Origin: Parvibaculum sp963696585
GTDB lineage: Bacteria > Pseudomonadota > Alphaproteobacteria > Parvibaculales > Parvibaculaceae
Reading direction: 5' to 3'
Assembly (NCBI GenBank): GCA_963696585.1
Contig: CAVOKW010000028.1
Span: 62,001-126,000, forward strand
Length of the DNA stretch: 64,000 bases
In this document: piece by piece, positions 52,283 to 60,075 of the stretch
How the letters are laid out: each line of letters opens with the position of its first letter
How positions within the stretch are numbered: the stretch's first letter is position 1
The notes under the pieces: model-generated
The model's input: the letters and a program-made list of their open reading frames with translations, nothing else
What the model was told of the DNA's origin: nothing
The model's database searches: none
Program-made: the position numbers and the translations under genes

Positions 52283-53797
52283 ATGAGCAAGCAGGGGCAA
52301 GCAGTCGGTTTGACCGCATTCGGTGGCTATGTGCCGCGGTTGCGACTTCAGCGTAAGGCGATCGTGCAGGCGAATGCCTGGGTCGCGCCCAATTTCCTGG
52401 GCAAGGGCAAGGGCGAACGCGCCATGGCCAATTGGGACGAAGACAGCGTGACCATGGCTGTGGAAGCCGCGCGCGATCTTCTGGGAACGGCTGATGATCG
52501 CAGTCATGTTGATGCGCTCTATTTCGCCTCCACCACCATGCCCTTCAAGGATCGTCTGAACAGCGGCATCGTCGCCGCCGCTTTGACGCTCGAACACACC
52601 ATCACGGCTGTCGATATTGCCTCGACCCAGCGGGCAGGCACATCGGCCCTCATGCAAGCGCTGAATGCCGCCCAGGCTGGCGCGGCAAAGAACGCGCTGG
52701 TCGTTGCTTCCGATCATCGCCGGACGCGGGCGGTGAGCGCACAGGAACTTGATTTCGGCGATGGTGCCGCCGCGCTCATGGTCGGCACGGAAAATATCAT
52801 TGCAACTTATCTGGGTGGCGCGAGTGTCACGACGGATTTTGTCGATCATTTCCGTGGTGATACGGCAGAGTTCGACTATCAGTGGGAAGAACGCTGGATC
52901 CGCGACGAAGGCTTTTCCAAAATCGTGCCGCAGGCGATTGCTGCGGGACTGGCCAAAGCCAATGTGGCGGCGGGCGACATTGCCCATATCGTTCTGCCCT
53001 GCACCTTCGGCGAAAAATTTGCGAGCCAGATCGCCAAGAAGGCCGGCCTCAATCCAGAAGCTGTTTGCGACACGCTGGCGGCCAATTGCGGCGAAACAGG
53101 CTCGGCCCACGCACTCGTCATGCTCGTCAATATGCTGCAAACCAAAGCCAGGGCAGGCGACAAGGTGCTCGTGCTGCATTTTGGTGGCGGCTGCGATGCA
53201 CTGGTCTTTGAAGTGACCGACAAGCTCGCCGCTCAGCCCACGCGTCGCGGCATTGTCGGCTCGCTCGCCGAACGGGTCGAAGAAAACAATTATCTCAAGT
53301 TCCTGACCTTCAATGGTCTGATCGAGTGGGAAAAAGGCATGCGGTCGGAAAACGACAAGAAGACCGCGCTGACAACGCTCTATCGCAATGAAGACATGCT
53401 GATGGGACTGGTCGGTGGCCGTTGCACCGAAACAGGCGTCGTACAGTTTCCGCGCTCACGCATTTCGGTCAATCCGAACAACCACACGGTTGATACGCAG
53501 GAGCCCTACAAGTTTGCCGAACGCAAGGCGAGCATCCTGTCCTGGTCAGCCGACTATCTGACTTTCAGCATGAACCCGCCCAGCCATTACGGCATGGTCA
53601 CTTTTGCGGAAGGTGGCCGCATGATGCTCGATTTCACCGATGTGGAAGTCGGCAGCGTCGATAGCGGCATGGATGTGCGTCTGGTCTTCCGCATCAAGGA
53701 TTTCGATGAGGTGCGTGGCTTCCGCCGTTATTTCTGGAAAGCCGTGCCCATCGCCACGAGCAATTCATCATCCAAAACCAATCAGGCCGCTGAATAA
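52283..53797 (+). CDS. HMG-CoA-synthase-like protein fused to an OB-fold domain, catalytic residues replaced
   Basis: A 504-residue protein. Residues about 8-345 follow the thiolase-fold HMG-CoA synthase pattern (VDALYFASTTMPF, GTSALMQALNA, ANCGETGSAHAL). Residues about 370-490 form an OB-fold/DUF35-like domain (FPRSR, GMVTFAEGG, VFRIKDFDE). By motif alignment the catalytic Glu, Cys and His are Thr84, Gln116 and Cys240. The zinc ribbon keeps one Cys (Cys381). It is therefore unlikely to make HMG-CoA. The next gene is a thiolase with an intact Cys. In archaea, separate thiolase, HMG-CoA synthase and DUF35 proteins form one complex; here two parts are fused. The role is unknown. Confidence 0.85.
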   Translation: MSKQGQAVGLTAFGGYVPRLRLQRKAIVQANAWVAPNFLGKGKGERAMANWDEDSVTMAVEAARDLLGTADDRSHVDALYFASTTMPFKDRLNSGIVAAALTLEHTITAVDIASTQRAGTSALMQALNAAQAGAAKNALVVASDHRRTRAVSAQELDFGDGAAALMVGTENIIATYLGGASVTTDFVDHFRGDTAEFDYQWEERWIRDEGFSKIVPQAIAAGLAKANVAAGDIAHIVLPCTFGEKFASQIAKKAGLNPEAVCDTLAANCGETGSAHALVMLVNMLQTKARAGDKVLVLHFGGGCDALVFEVTDKLAAQPTRRGIVGSLAERVEENNYLKFLTFNGLIEWEKGMRSENDKKTALTTLYRNEDMLMGLVGGRCTETGVVQFPRSRISVNPNNHTVDTQEPYKFAERKASILSWSADYLTFSMNPPSHYGMVTFAEGGRMMLDFTDVEVGSVDSGMDVRLVFRIKDFDEVRGFRRYFWKAVPIATSNSSSKTNQAAE

Positions 53798-53816
53798 GCG
53801 CGCAGGGAGAAAGCAA

Positions 53817-55019
53817 ATGGCTGCAGGTATCAGAGACAAGGTTGCCATTCTGGGCATGGGCTGCTCGAAGTTTGGCGAACGCTGGGACGCTGGTCCCGAT
53901 GAATTGATGGTCGAGGCCTATCTCGAAGCGATGGCTGATGCAGGTATCGAGCCGACGCAGCTTGATGCGGCATGGTTCTCGACCCATGCCGATGAAGTCG
54001 GTACGGGCAAGGGCGGCACGCCGGCTTCGCTTGCTTTGCGTTTGCCCAACATCGCGGTGACGCGCGTTGAAAACTTCTGCGCCTCCGGCTCGGAAGCGCT
54101 GCGCGGCGCGGCTTATGCGGTTGCTTCAGGCGCTTGCGACATTGCGCTCGCGATTGGCGTCGAAAAGCTCAAGGACACGGGCTATGGCGGGTTGCCGGTC
54201 GGCAATATGGGCACGCTGTCGCCACAATGGTCGCCGAACAGTTCGGCGCCGGGTCTCTTCGCGCAGCTCGCCTCCGCCTATCGCGCCAAGCATGGCGTGT
54301 CGCGTCAGGATCTCAAGCGCGCCATCGCGCATGTCTCGGTCAAGAGCCATGCCAATGGGGCCAAGAACCCCAAGGCGCATTTGCGAAATGCGGTGAGCGA
54401 AGACATCGTGCTCAATGCGCCGATGATTGCCGAACCGCTCGGTCTTTTCGACTGCTGTGGTGTATCGGACGGATCGGCTTGCGCCATTCTGACAACGCCG
54501 GAAATCGCCAGGGCGATGGGCAAGAAAGACATTGTCGCCATCAAGGCGTTGCAGCTTTCGGTCTCGAATGGTCTGGAGGCGCAGCATAATTCATGGGATG
54601 GCAGCTATTTCCACACCACGCGCATCGCCGCCCAGAAGGCTTACAAGGAAGCAGGCATTCAGCGGCCACGCGATGAAGTCAGCATGTTTGAAGTGCATGA
54701 CTGCTTTTCGATCACGGAACTCGTGACCATGGAAGACCTGTTCATTTCGCCCGAAGGCGGCGCGGTGAAGGACATCATGGACGGGTTTTATGACGCTGAC
54801 GGCAAAATCCCGTGCCAGATTGATGGTGGCTTGAAGTGTTTTGGCCATCCCATCGGTGCCTCGGGCCTGCGCATGGCTTATGAGATGTATCTCCAGCTTC
54901 AGGGCCGGGCCGGGGAGCGCCAGTTGGCCAATCCGCGTATTGGCCTGACGCATAATCTCGGTGGCACGCCCAGCACCAATGTGTGCTCGGTATCGATCAT
55001 TGGCGCGCTTGGCGCCTGA
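53817..55019 (+). CDS. Thiolase-family protein (SCP2-thiolase-like acetyl-CoA acetyltransferase)
   Basis: A 400-residue thiolase-fold protein. The nucleophile is Cys88 in ENFCASGSEALR. The C-terminal half has EVHDCFSITELV and GGLKCFGHPIGASGLRM with the GHP His, and NLGG near the end, typical of SCP2-type thiolases. It is 19 bp after the HMG-CoA-synthase-like fusion gene and almost certainly co-transcribed. Related thiolase/OB-fold pairs perform thiolysis or retro-aldol steps in lipid, steroid and terpenoid breakdown; the substrate here is not known. A terminator follows. Confidence 0.9.
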   Translation: MAAGIRDKVAILGMGCSKFGERWDAGPDELMVEAYLEAMADAGIEPTQLDAAWFSTHADEVGTGKGGTPASLALRLPNIAVTRVENFCASGSEALRGAAYAVASGACDIALAIGVEKLKDTGYGGLPVGNMGTLSPQWSPNSSAPGLFAQLASAYRAKHGVSRQDLKRAIAHVSVKSHANGAKNPKAHLRNAVSEDIVLNAPMIAEPLGLFDCCGVSDGSACAILTTPEIARAMGKKDIVAIKALQLSVSNGLEAQHNSWDGSYFHTTRIAAQKAYKEAGIQRPRDEVSMFEVHDCFSITELVTMEDLFISPEGGAVKDIMDGFYDADGKIPCQIDGGLKCFGHPIGASGLRMAYEMYLQLQGRAGERQLANPRIGLTHNLGGTPSTNVCSVSIIGALGA

Positions 55020-55043
55020 ACCGATCATGACAATTTGACGAGG

Positions 55044-55076
55044 GGGCCCGGACACAAAGTCTCGGGCCCTTTTTTC
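55044..55076 (+). terminator. Rho-independent terminator after the thiolase gene
   Basis: GGGCCCG pairs with CGGGCCC, followed by TTTTTT at 55070-55075. It lies 24 bp after the stop and closes the two-gene unit 52283-55019. Confidence 0.85.
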
Positions 55077-55173
55077 ATTTACCGGGAATCGCCGGGATAG
55101 GGTAGTTTCGGGCCAGTCTTTCAGGCGCTTCTGGCAGGTTTCGACCGGGGCCCATCACACGAGCGCAGGCTTC

Positions 55174-56682
55174 ATGCTCTTCAATTCGCCGGTCTTCCTG
55201 TTCGGTTTTCTGCCGCTCACCGCGCTGCTTTGCTTTTCCATCCGGGCTCTCATGGGGCGGGAGGCAAGCCTTGCCTTTCTCGTGCTGGCGTCGCTGTTTT
55301 TTTATGGCTGGTGGAACCCGGTCTATCTGCCACTGCTGATCGGCCTTGCCGTTTTCAATTTCCTGCTGGCGCGGCCGATCATGTCAGAGCGTCTCAAGCC
55401 CGGCGGGGGCTGGTCCAGGGCGCTGCTCATTCTGGGCGTCAGTGTCGATCTCGGGGCGCTCGGCTATTTCAAATATACCGACTTCATGATCGGCACAGTC
55501 AATGCGCTGGCGCATACCGACTACAATCTCCAGCATATTGTGCTGCCGCTGGCGATTTCGTTTTTCACGTTTCAGAAAATTGCCTATCTCGTCGATGCAA
55601 GCCGGGGCAAGGTCGAGCCACACAGCTTCCTCGAATATTGTTTTTTCGTGATGTTCTTCCCGCAGCTCATTGCCGGGCCGATCGTACATCACCACGAAAT
55701 CTTCACGCAGACCAAGACGGCGCGCAGCTTTGCCTTTGACCGCATGAATGTGGCCATTGGCCTGACCATCTTTTTTCTCGGCCTGTTCAAGAAAGTGGTG
55801 CTGGCTGACAATGTGGCGCCGACGGCCAATTGGGTTTTCGGCATGGCACATCAGGGGCAGGAAATCGGCTTCCTGAATGCATGGGAAGGCATGCTTGCCT
55901 ATACGTTCCAGCTCTATTTCGATTTTTCCGGCTATTCGGATATGGCGATTGGCGCGGCGCGTATTTTCGGCATCAAGCTGCCGCTCAATTTTCATTCACC
56001 CTATCAGGCCGTGAACATCATCGACTTCTGGCGGCGCTGGCACATGACGCTGTCGCGCTTTCTGCGGGACTATCTCTACATTTCGCTGGGTGGCAACCGG
56101 AAGGGATTTTTCCGTCGCTATATCAATCTGTTTCTCACCATGGCGCTGGGCGGCCTGTGGCATGGCCCGGCATGGACCTTCATGCTCTGGGGTGCGGCGC
56201 ATGGCTCCTTTCTCATCATCAATCACACGTGGCGCGCCATCAAAAAGAAGCCGATCAACACCTGGTGGTCAAACGGCATTGCGCGTCTCATCACGTTTCT
56301 CGCCGTGGCGCTCGCCTGGGTCTTGTTCCGTGCCGAAAGCCTTGAGGCAGCTGGCGCCATTTATCTGGGCCTGATTGCCATACCTGCCGAGCTGCCGCCA
56401 GAGGTTCTGGTTCGCGATCTCGCATGGCTTGCCTTCTGGATGGGTCTTGTCTGGTTCTGGCCGAACACGCAACAGATCATGGCACTCGTCAAACCCGCCT
56501 TTGATTATGATCGCCATGACCGCAACAAGGATCCGCTGCTCCTGCCGATTGAAGGCACCCGTTTTACGCGGCTTGTGACATGGCGTCCGGCGATGATGAG
56601 CGCGATTGTCGTGGGTGTGGCGGCGTCGGCAGCTCTGCTCAGCCTGCAACGCGTCAGTGAATTCCTCTATTTCCAGTTCTAG
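55174..56682 (+). CDS. MBOAT-family O-acyltransferase (AlgI/PatA-like)
   Basis: A 502-residue membrane protein with about ten to twelve helices, opening with the typical MLFNSPVFLFGFLPLT. The MBOAT core has FDFSGYSDMAIGAARIFGIK and GGLWHGPAWTF, with catalytic His330. It moves acyl groups, usually acetyl, across the membrane for transfer to polysaccharide. No alginate or cellulose genes are near. The partner gene at 56688 begins five bases after its stop. Confidence 0.93.
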   Translation: MLFNSPVFLFGFLPLTALLCFSIRALMGREASLAFLVLASLFFYGWWNPVYLPLLIGLAVFNFLLARPIMSERLKPGGGWSRALLILGVSVDLGALGYFKYTDFMIGTVNALAHTDYNLQHIVLPLAISFFTFQKIAYLVDASRGKVEPHSFLEYCFFVMFFPQLIAGPIVHHHEIFTQTKTARSFAFDRMNVAIGLTIFFLGLFKKVVLADNVAPTANWVFGMAHQGQEIGFLNAWEGMLAYTFQLYFDFSGYSDMAIGAARIFGIKLPLNFHSPYQAVNIIDFWRRWHMTLSRFLRDYLYISLGGNRKGFFRRYINLFLTMALGGLWHGPAWTFMLWGAAHGSFLIINHTWRAIKKKPINTWWSNGIARLITFLAVALAWVLFRAESLEAAGAIYLGLIAIPAELPPEVLVRDLAWLAFWMGLVWFWPNTQQIMALVKPAFDYDRHDRNKDPLLLPIEGTRFTRLVTWRPAMMSAIVVGVAASAALLSLQRVSEFLYFQF

Positions 56683-56687
56683 GCATC

Positions 56688-57698
56688 ATGAACAAGCTCG
56701 CCAGCCGTTATCTTCTGATCCTGATGACAACCATTGCAGTTTGCATGGCGGGGGCATTCAGCTTCAATGTGCTTGTTGATCCGCTCTGGTATTTCAAGGG
56801 CAATCAGCTCGGGCAGGTGAATTATGCCTTCAATGAACGGCTCACCAAGATCAACCGGCTAGAGCCACACCTCTCCCGTTATGACTGCGTGATATTCGGC
56901 GACTCACGCATCACGCTATTGCCGGAACAGAAGATTGAAGGTCATCGCTGTTTCAATCTCGCTTTCTCTGCCGGCAAGGGCGAAGAGTTTCTGGCCTATG
57001 CGCAATATCTGCAGGCCAGGGGCTTTGCGCCGAAGCTCGTGATTGTCGGCTTGAGCATCAGCGAATATCGCGCCCATGTCGGTGGTCCGAATATTCCCGA
57101 CTTCATCAGCACCAGGACGCCGCCGCCTGGCGCCCTGCCGCAATATCTCTCCATCGACACGCTGGATTATTCCTGGCGCACGCTCTTTGGCAAGTCACCC
57201 ATTGACCGCGTCTATGACCGCGATTTTCATTGTCATGTCGCGGCAGGTGCGACGCATTACGATCCGGCGGTTCCCATTCGCGATTTGAAATCGGGTCCGT
57301 TCACGGGACTTGAGCGGATTGAATTGATGCGCCAGCTCCGCGCGACATTCCCGCAGGCTCGGTGGGTGGGCTACACGCCACCTATTTCCGCCTGGGCGAT
57401 TGCCGCCTATCGCGACATGAATTGGCTCGGCGACTATACGCATGCGATCCACGCCGTAAGCGATGTGTTTGATGCCTATTATGATTTCAGCGTGCCATCC
57501 GACATGACGGTAGAGCCCGCCAACACCTATGACGGCACACATTATTCAGAATCAGCCAACGCAGCCATTGCCGCGAGCATCTCATCTGGCGCGCCCGGGC
57601 AGGCGCTTGATCTGAAGGCGATGGATGAGAGGCAGATGATGGCGATCTATCTTTCGCGCCTCGCACGATATGGTGCGGCACTGAAGCAGGCTGAATGA
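56688..57698 (+). CDS. SGNH-hydrolase-like partner of the MBOAT acyltransferase
   Basis: A 336-residue protein with an N-terminal membrane anchor (about residues 9-30) and a periplasmic domain. Block I reads FGDSRI (Asp72-Ser73) and the distal block is DGTHYSE (Asp282, His285), the Asp-x2-His of SGNH enzymes. Such proteins (AlgX, PatB type) accept an acyl group from the MBOAT partner and place it on a sugar. The five-base gap to the MBOAT gene supports one operon. Confidence 0.8.
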   Translation: MNKLASRYLLILMTTIAVCMAGAFSFNVLVDPLWYFKGNQLGQVNYAFNERLTKINRLEPHLSRYDCVIFGDSRITLLPEQKIEGHRCFNLAFSAGKGEEFLAYAQYLQARGFAPKLVIVGLSISEYRAHVGGPNIPDFISTRTPPPGALPQYLSIDTLDYSWRTLFGKSPIDRVYDRDFHCHVAAGATHYDPAVPIRDLKSGPFTGLERIELMRQLRATFPQARWVGYTPPISAWAIAAYRDMNWLGDYTHAIHAVSDVFDAYYDFSVPSDMTVEPANTYDGTHYSESANAAIAASISSGAPGQALDLKAMDERQMMAIYLSRLARYGAALKQAE

Positions 57699-57701
57699 TC
57701 T

Positions 57702-58094
57702 TCAACCTTTTTGACTGGCCTGCCATTCCTCAAGGCCACGACGATAGCCCGAATAAGTGGGCTGATCGATGGCGAGTTTTGTCAGTGTCGTCAGCCAGAG
57801 ATGCTCTTTGAGCCCAGGTGTCGCAAGCGTTATGACGCCTGATTCAATGGCTGAACAGAGTTCCTGATTGAGATCTGCAAGCGACCCATCCTTGCCCGTC
57901 AGTTTTTTCAACCGCTCTGTTTCGGCGAGGTTCTCGACCGGGGCGATTTCGATTTCGCGTTTGACGATTTCGAGCGCATTGGAAGCGACGCGGGCATGAA
58001 AGGCGAGATGGCCTTCCAGATTCGGCATGACCTGATCGCGCAGAAAATCAGCGACGGCCTGTATGAGTTCAGCACTGCTGGGCTGGTCTTGCAT
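57702..58094 (-). CDS. DUF6285 domain protein
   Basis: A 130-residue helical protein, with the family start LIQAVADFLRDQVMP and HARVASNALEIVKREI. DUF6285 genes usually sit beside an APH-type phosphotransferase and an acyl-CoA dehydrogenase; here the first neighbour is present and the second is absent. The phosphotransferase gene is three bases upstream, so they are co-transcribed. Function not known. It is convergent with the SGNH gene, with 3 bp between. Confidence 0.85.
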   Translation of the reverse strand: MQDQPSSAELIQAVADFLRDQVMPNLEGHLAFHARVASNALEIVKREIEIAPVENLAETERLKKLTGKDGSLADLNQELCSAIESGVITLATPGLKEHLWLTTLTKLAIDQPTYSGYRRGLEEWQASQKG

Positions 58095-58097
58095 GAT

Positions 58098-59120
58098 CTA
58101 TTTCCTGTCCAGGGGCGCGAGGAGGCGCAGCAGATCAATTTCATTCTCGGAGGAACGTCGGCCAATTGTTGCGCGTTCGACGCTGCGATCAGCGCCGGAT
58201 TTGAACGCTTCCACCATCAGTGTGCACATGATGCCCCATTTCAATGTGCCAAAGACTTCCCAGTATTTGACGCGTGCGGGATCGACCTTCTGACCCGATG
58301 TCGATTCATAACCGGCGAACATGTCTTCGCGCGGCCCAAAGCCGCCAACAGGCGCATCGATATTGCCAAAGCGCCAGGCATTGACGCATATCCAGCCAAG
58401 GTCTTCCATCGGGTCGCCGATATGGGCAAGCTCCCAGTCCAGCACGGCGCGGACACCTTCAGGCCCGATCATGAGATTGCCATTGCGGAAATCACCATGC
58501 ACCAGCGTTTGTGAAACATCCGTGGGCGGTGCATTGTCTGCCAGCCAGCGAAAGGCAAGCTCAAAAACGGGATGGGGATGTTTGTGCGCAAGATAGAGGG
58601 CGCGGTAATGCTCAAGTTCGACGCGGGCCGGAGCATGGCGCAAGGGCGGCAGGACATTGACCGGCAGTTTATGCAGGCGGCCAAGGATTTCGCCACATTG
58701 GCGTGCAAGCATCAGGCGTGCCCTGGCAAATTCATTGTCGCGCAGGATTTTGCGCGCAATGGTTTCCCCCTCGATACGGCCCATCAGAAAGCCTTCGCCT
58801 AAACCATCTGATGGGGCCAGAACATAGGTGACGCGGGGGGCAGGCACGCCAGCCTGACCGGCGATATCTATAAGACGCGCTTCCGTTTCAAGCGGCACGG
58901 CGGAGGCGCTGCGTTTACCCATGCCGGGGGGGTGGCGACGCAGGATCATCGGGGAGGCGCTGCCGGGCAGGACGACATCGAACGACCAGGTTTCCTGACT
59001 GGCGCCGCCGGAAAGACGCTTTAATCCGCTTATCCCGCTGGCGCCCGGAAACTGGCGCTGCGCCACTTGCGTCAGATCATCCAGCAATTGATTCTCGCTG
59101 CCGGACATCAGGCCTTGCAT
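58098..59120 (-). CDS. Phosphotransferase of the APH/ACAD10-11 kinase-like family
   Basis: A 340-residue kinase-fold protein. The catalytic loop is LVHGDFRNGNLM and the metal site DWELAHIGDP, both intact, with the N-lobe Lys/Arg region PMILRRHPPG. Related domains in ACAD10/11 phosphorylate 4-hydroxyacyl-CoA before dehydration, so a role in hydroxy-acid breakdown is plausible by analogy. The acyl-CoA dehydrogenase partner is not here. The start may be Met1 (59118-59120) or Met5. It is divergent from the DUF502 gene. Confidence 0.87.
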   Translation of the reverse strand: MQGLMSGSENQLLDDLTQVAQRQFPGASGISGLKRLSGGASQETWSFDVVLPGSASPMILRRHPPGMGKRSASAVPLETEARLIDIAGQAGVPAPRVTYVLAPSDGLGEGFLMGRIEGETIARKILRDNEFARARLMLARQCGEILGRLHKLPVNVLPPLRHAPARVELEHYRALYLAHKHPHPVFELAFRWLADNAPPTDVSQTLVHGDFRNGNLMIGPEGVRAVLDWELAHIGDPMEDLGWICVNAWRFGNIDAPVGGFGPREDMFAGYESTSGQKVDPARVKYWEVFGTLKWGIMCTLMVEAFKSGADRSVERATIGRRSSENEIDLLRLLAPLDRK

Positions 59121-59331
59121 CTTTCGCAGTTGGCGGTCGATCGGGTCATGTGGTCCTCCGGCGGGATCGTGCGGCTTTTGCGCCTGTTCTTTGTGGTTTG
59201 CCGTTCTCTGGGCTTAAACCTGACACAAATAGCTGCGAATGGTAAAATGAAGTGGCTTTTCGGCCTGGACCAAAGCCGGAAGCAAAACGAGCCGCAACGT
59301 CAACCGGCGTTGCGTTCATAGAGGCGGCAGC

Positions 59332-60075
59332 ATGAGCGATGAACAGGCACCGGACTCGACCCCCGATGAATCGGGATCCGGGCACCATATCGAGACGACC
59401 CTGATTCTGCCCGGCAAGAAACCGGGCTTTGCCAGCCGGTTGCGCAACTACTTCCTGACGGGTGTTGTTGTGGCTTCGCCCATAGGTCTGACGATCTGGA
59501 TCACAAGGTCCTTTATCGATCTTGTCGATACCTGGTTCACGCCGCTGATCCCGGAGCAGTATCGGCCCGACAATTATCTGCCATTCGACATACCCGGTCT
59601 GGGTCTGATCATCGCACTGGTCTTGCTGACGCTGCTTGGCGCCCTCACTGCCAATATTTTCGGGCGCAGCATCATCAGCTTTGCCGAAAATCTCGTGAAC
59701 CGCATGCCGGTGGTGCGCAGCATCTATAATGCCCTCAAGCAGATTTTCGAGACCGTGATTTCCCAGTCTGGTTCGTCCTTCCAGAAGGTCGGTTTGATCG
59801 AATATCCGCGCGTGGGGCTTTATTCGCTCGTCTTCATTTCCACGACCTCGGAAAATGAAATTGCCGCACGGGTTGGCGAAGAGCTTGTCAGCGTGTTTCT
59901 GCCAACAACGCCCAACCCGACTTCAGGCTTTCTGCTGTTTGTGCCGCGCCGTCAGGTGATCGTTCTCGACATGACAATTGAAGACGGCGCGAAAATGATC
60001 ATATCGGCGGGTCTGGTGGAGCCAAAATATATTCCCAAAGCTGGTGAAGCTGGGGAACCCTTCAGCCCGACCTGA
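59332..60075 (+). CDS. DUF502 family membrane protein
   Basis: A 247-residue protein with two membrane helices (about 40-60 and 84-107) and a C-terminal soluble region. Family blocks include GVVVASPIGLTIWITRSFID, VNRMPVVRSIYNALKQI and PTTPNPTSGFLLFVP. DUF502 genes neighbour recG in many alphaproteobacteria, as here. Function not established. GGCGGC before the ATG is a weak ribosome site. The last 14 bases overlap the end of recG tail to tail. Confidence 0.9.
   Translation: MSDEQAPDSTPDESGSGHHIETTLILPGKKPGFASRLRNYFLTGVVVASPIGLTIWITRSFIDLVDTWFTPLIPEQYRPDNYLPFDIPGLGLIIALVLLTLLGALTANIFGRSIISFAENLVNRMPVVRSIYNALKQIFETVISQSGSSFQKVGLIEYPRVGLYSLVFISTTSENEIAARVGEELVSVFLPTTPNPTSGFLLFVPRRQVIVLDMTIEDGAKMIISAGLVEPKYIPKAGEAGEPFSPT

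Noticed and set aside
51884..53179. Open frame of 431 codons antisense to the HMG-CoA-synthase-like gene
   Set aside because: The sense strand has clear family motifs; the antisense product has none.
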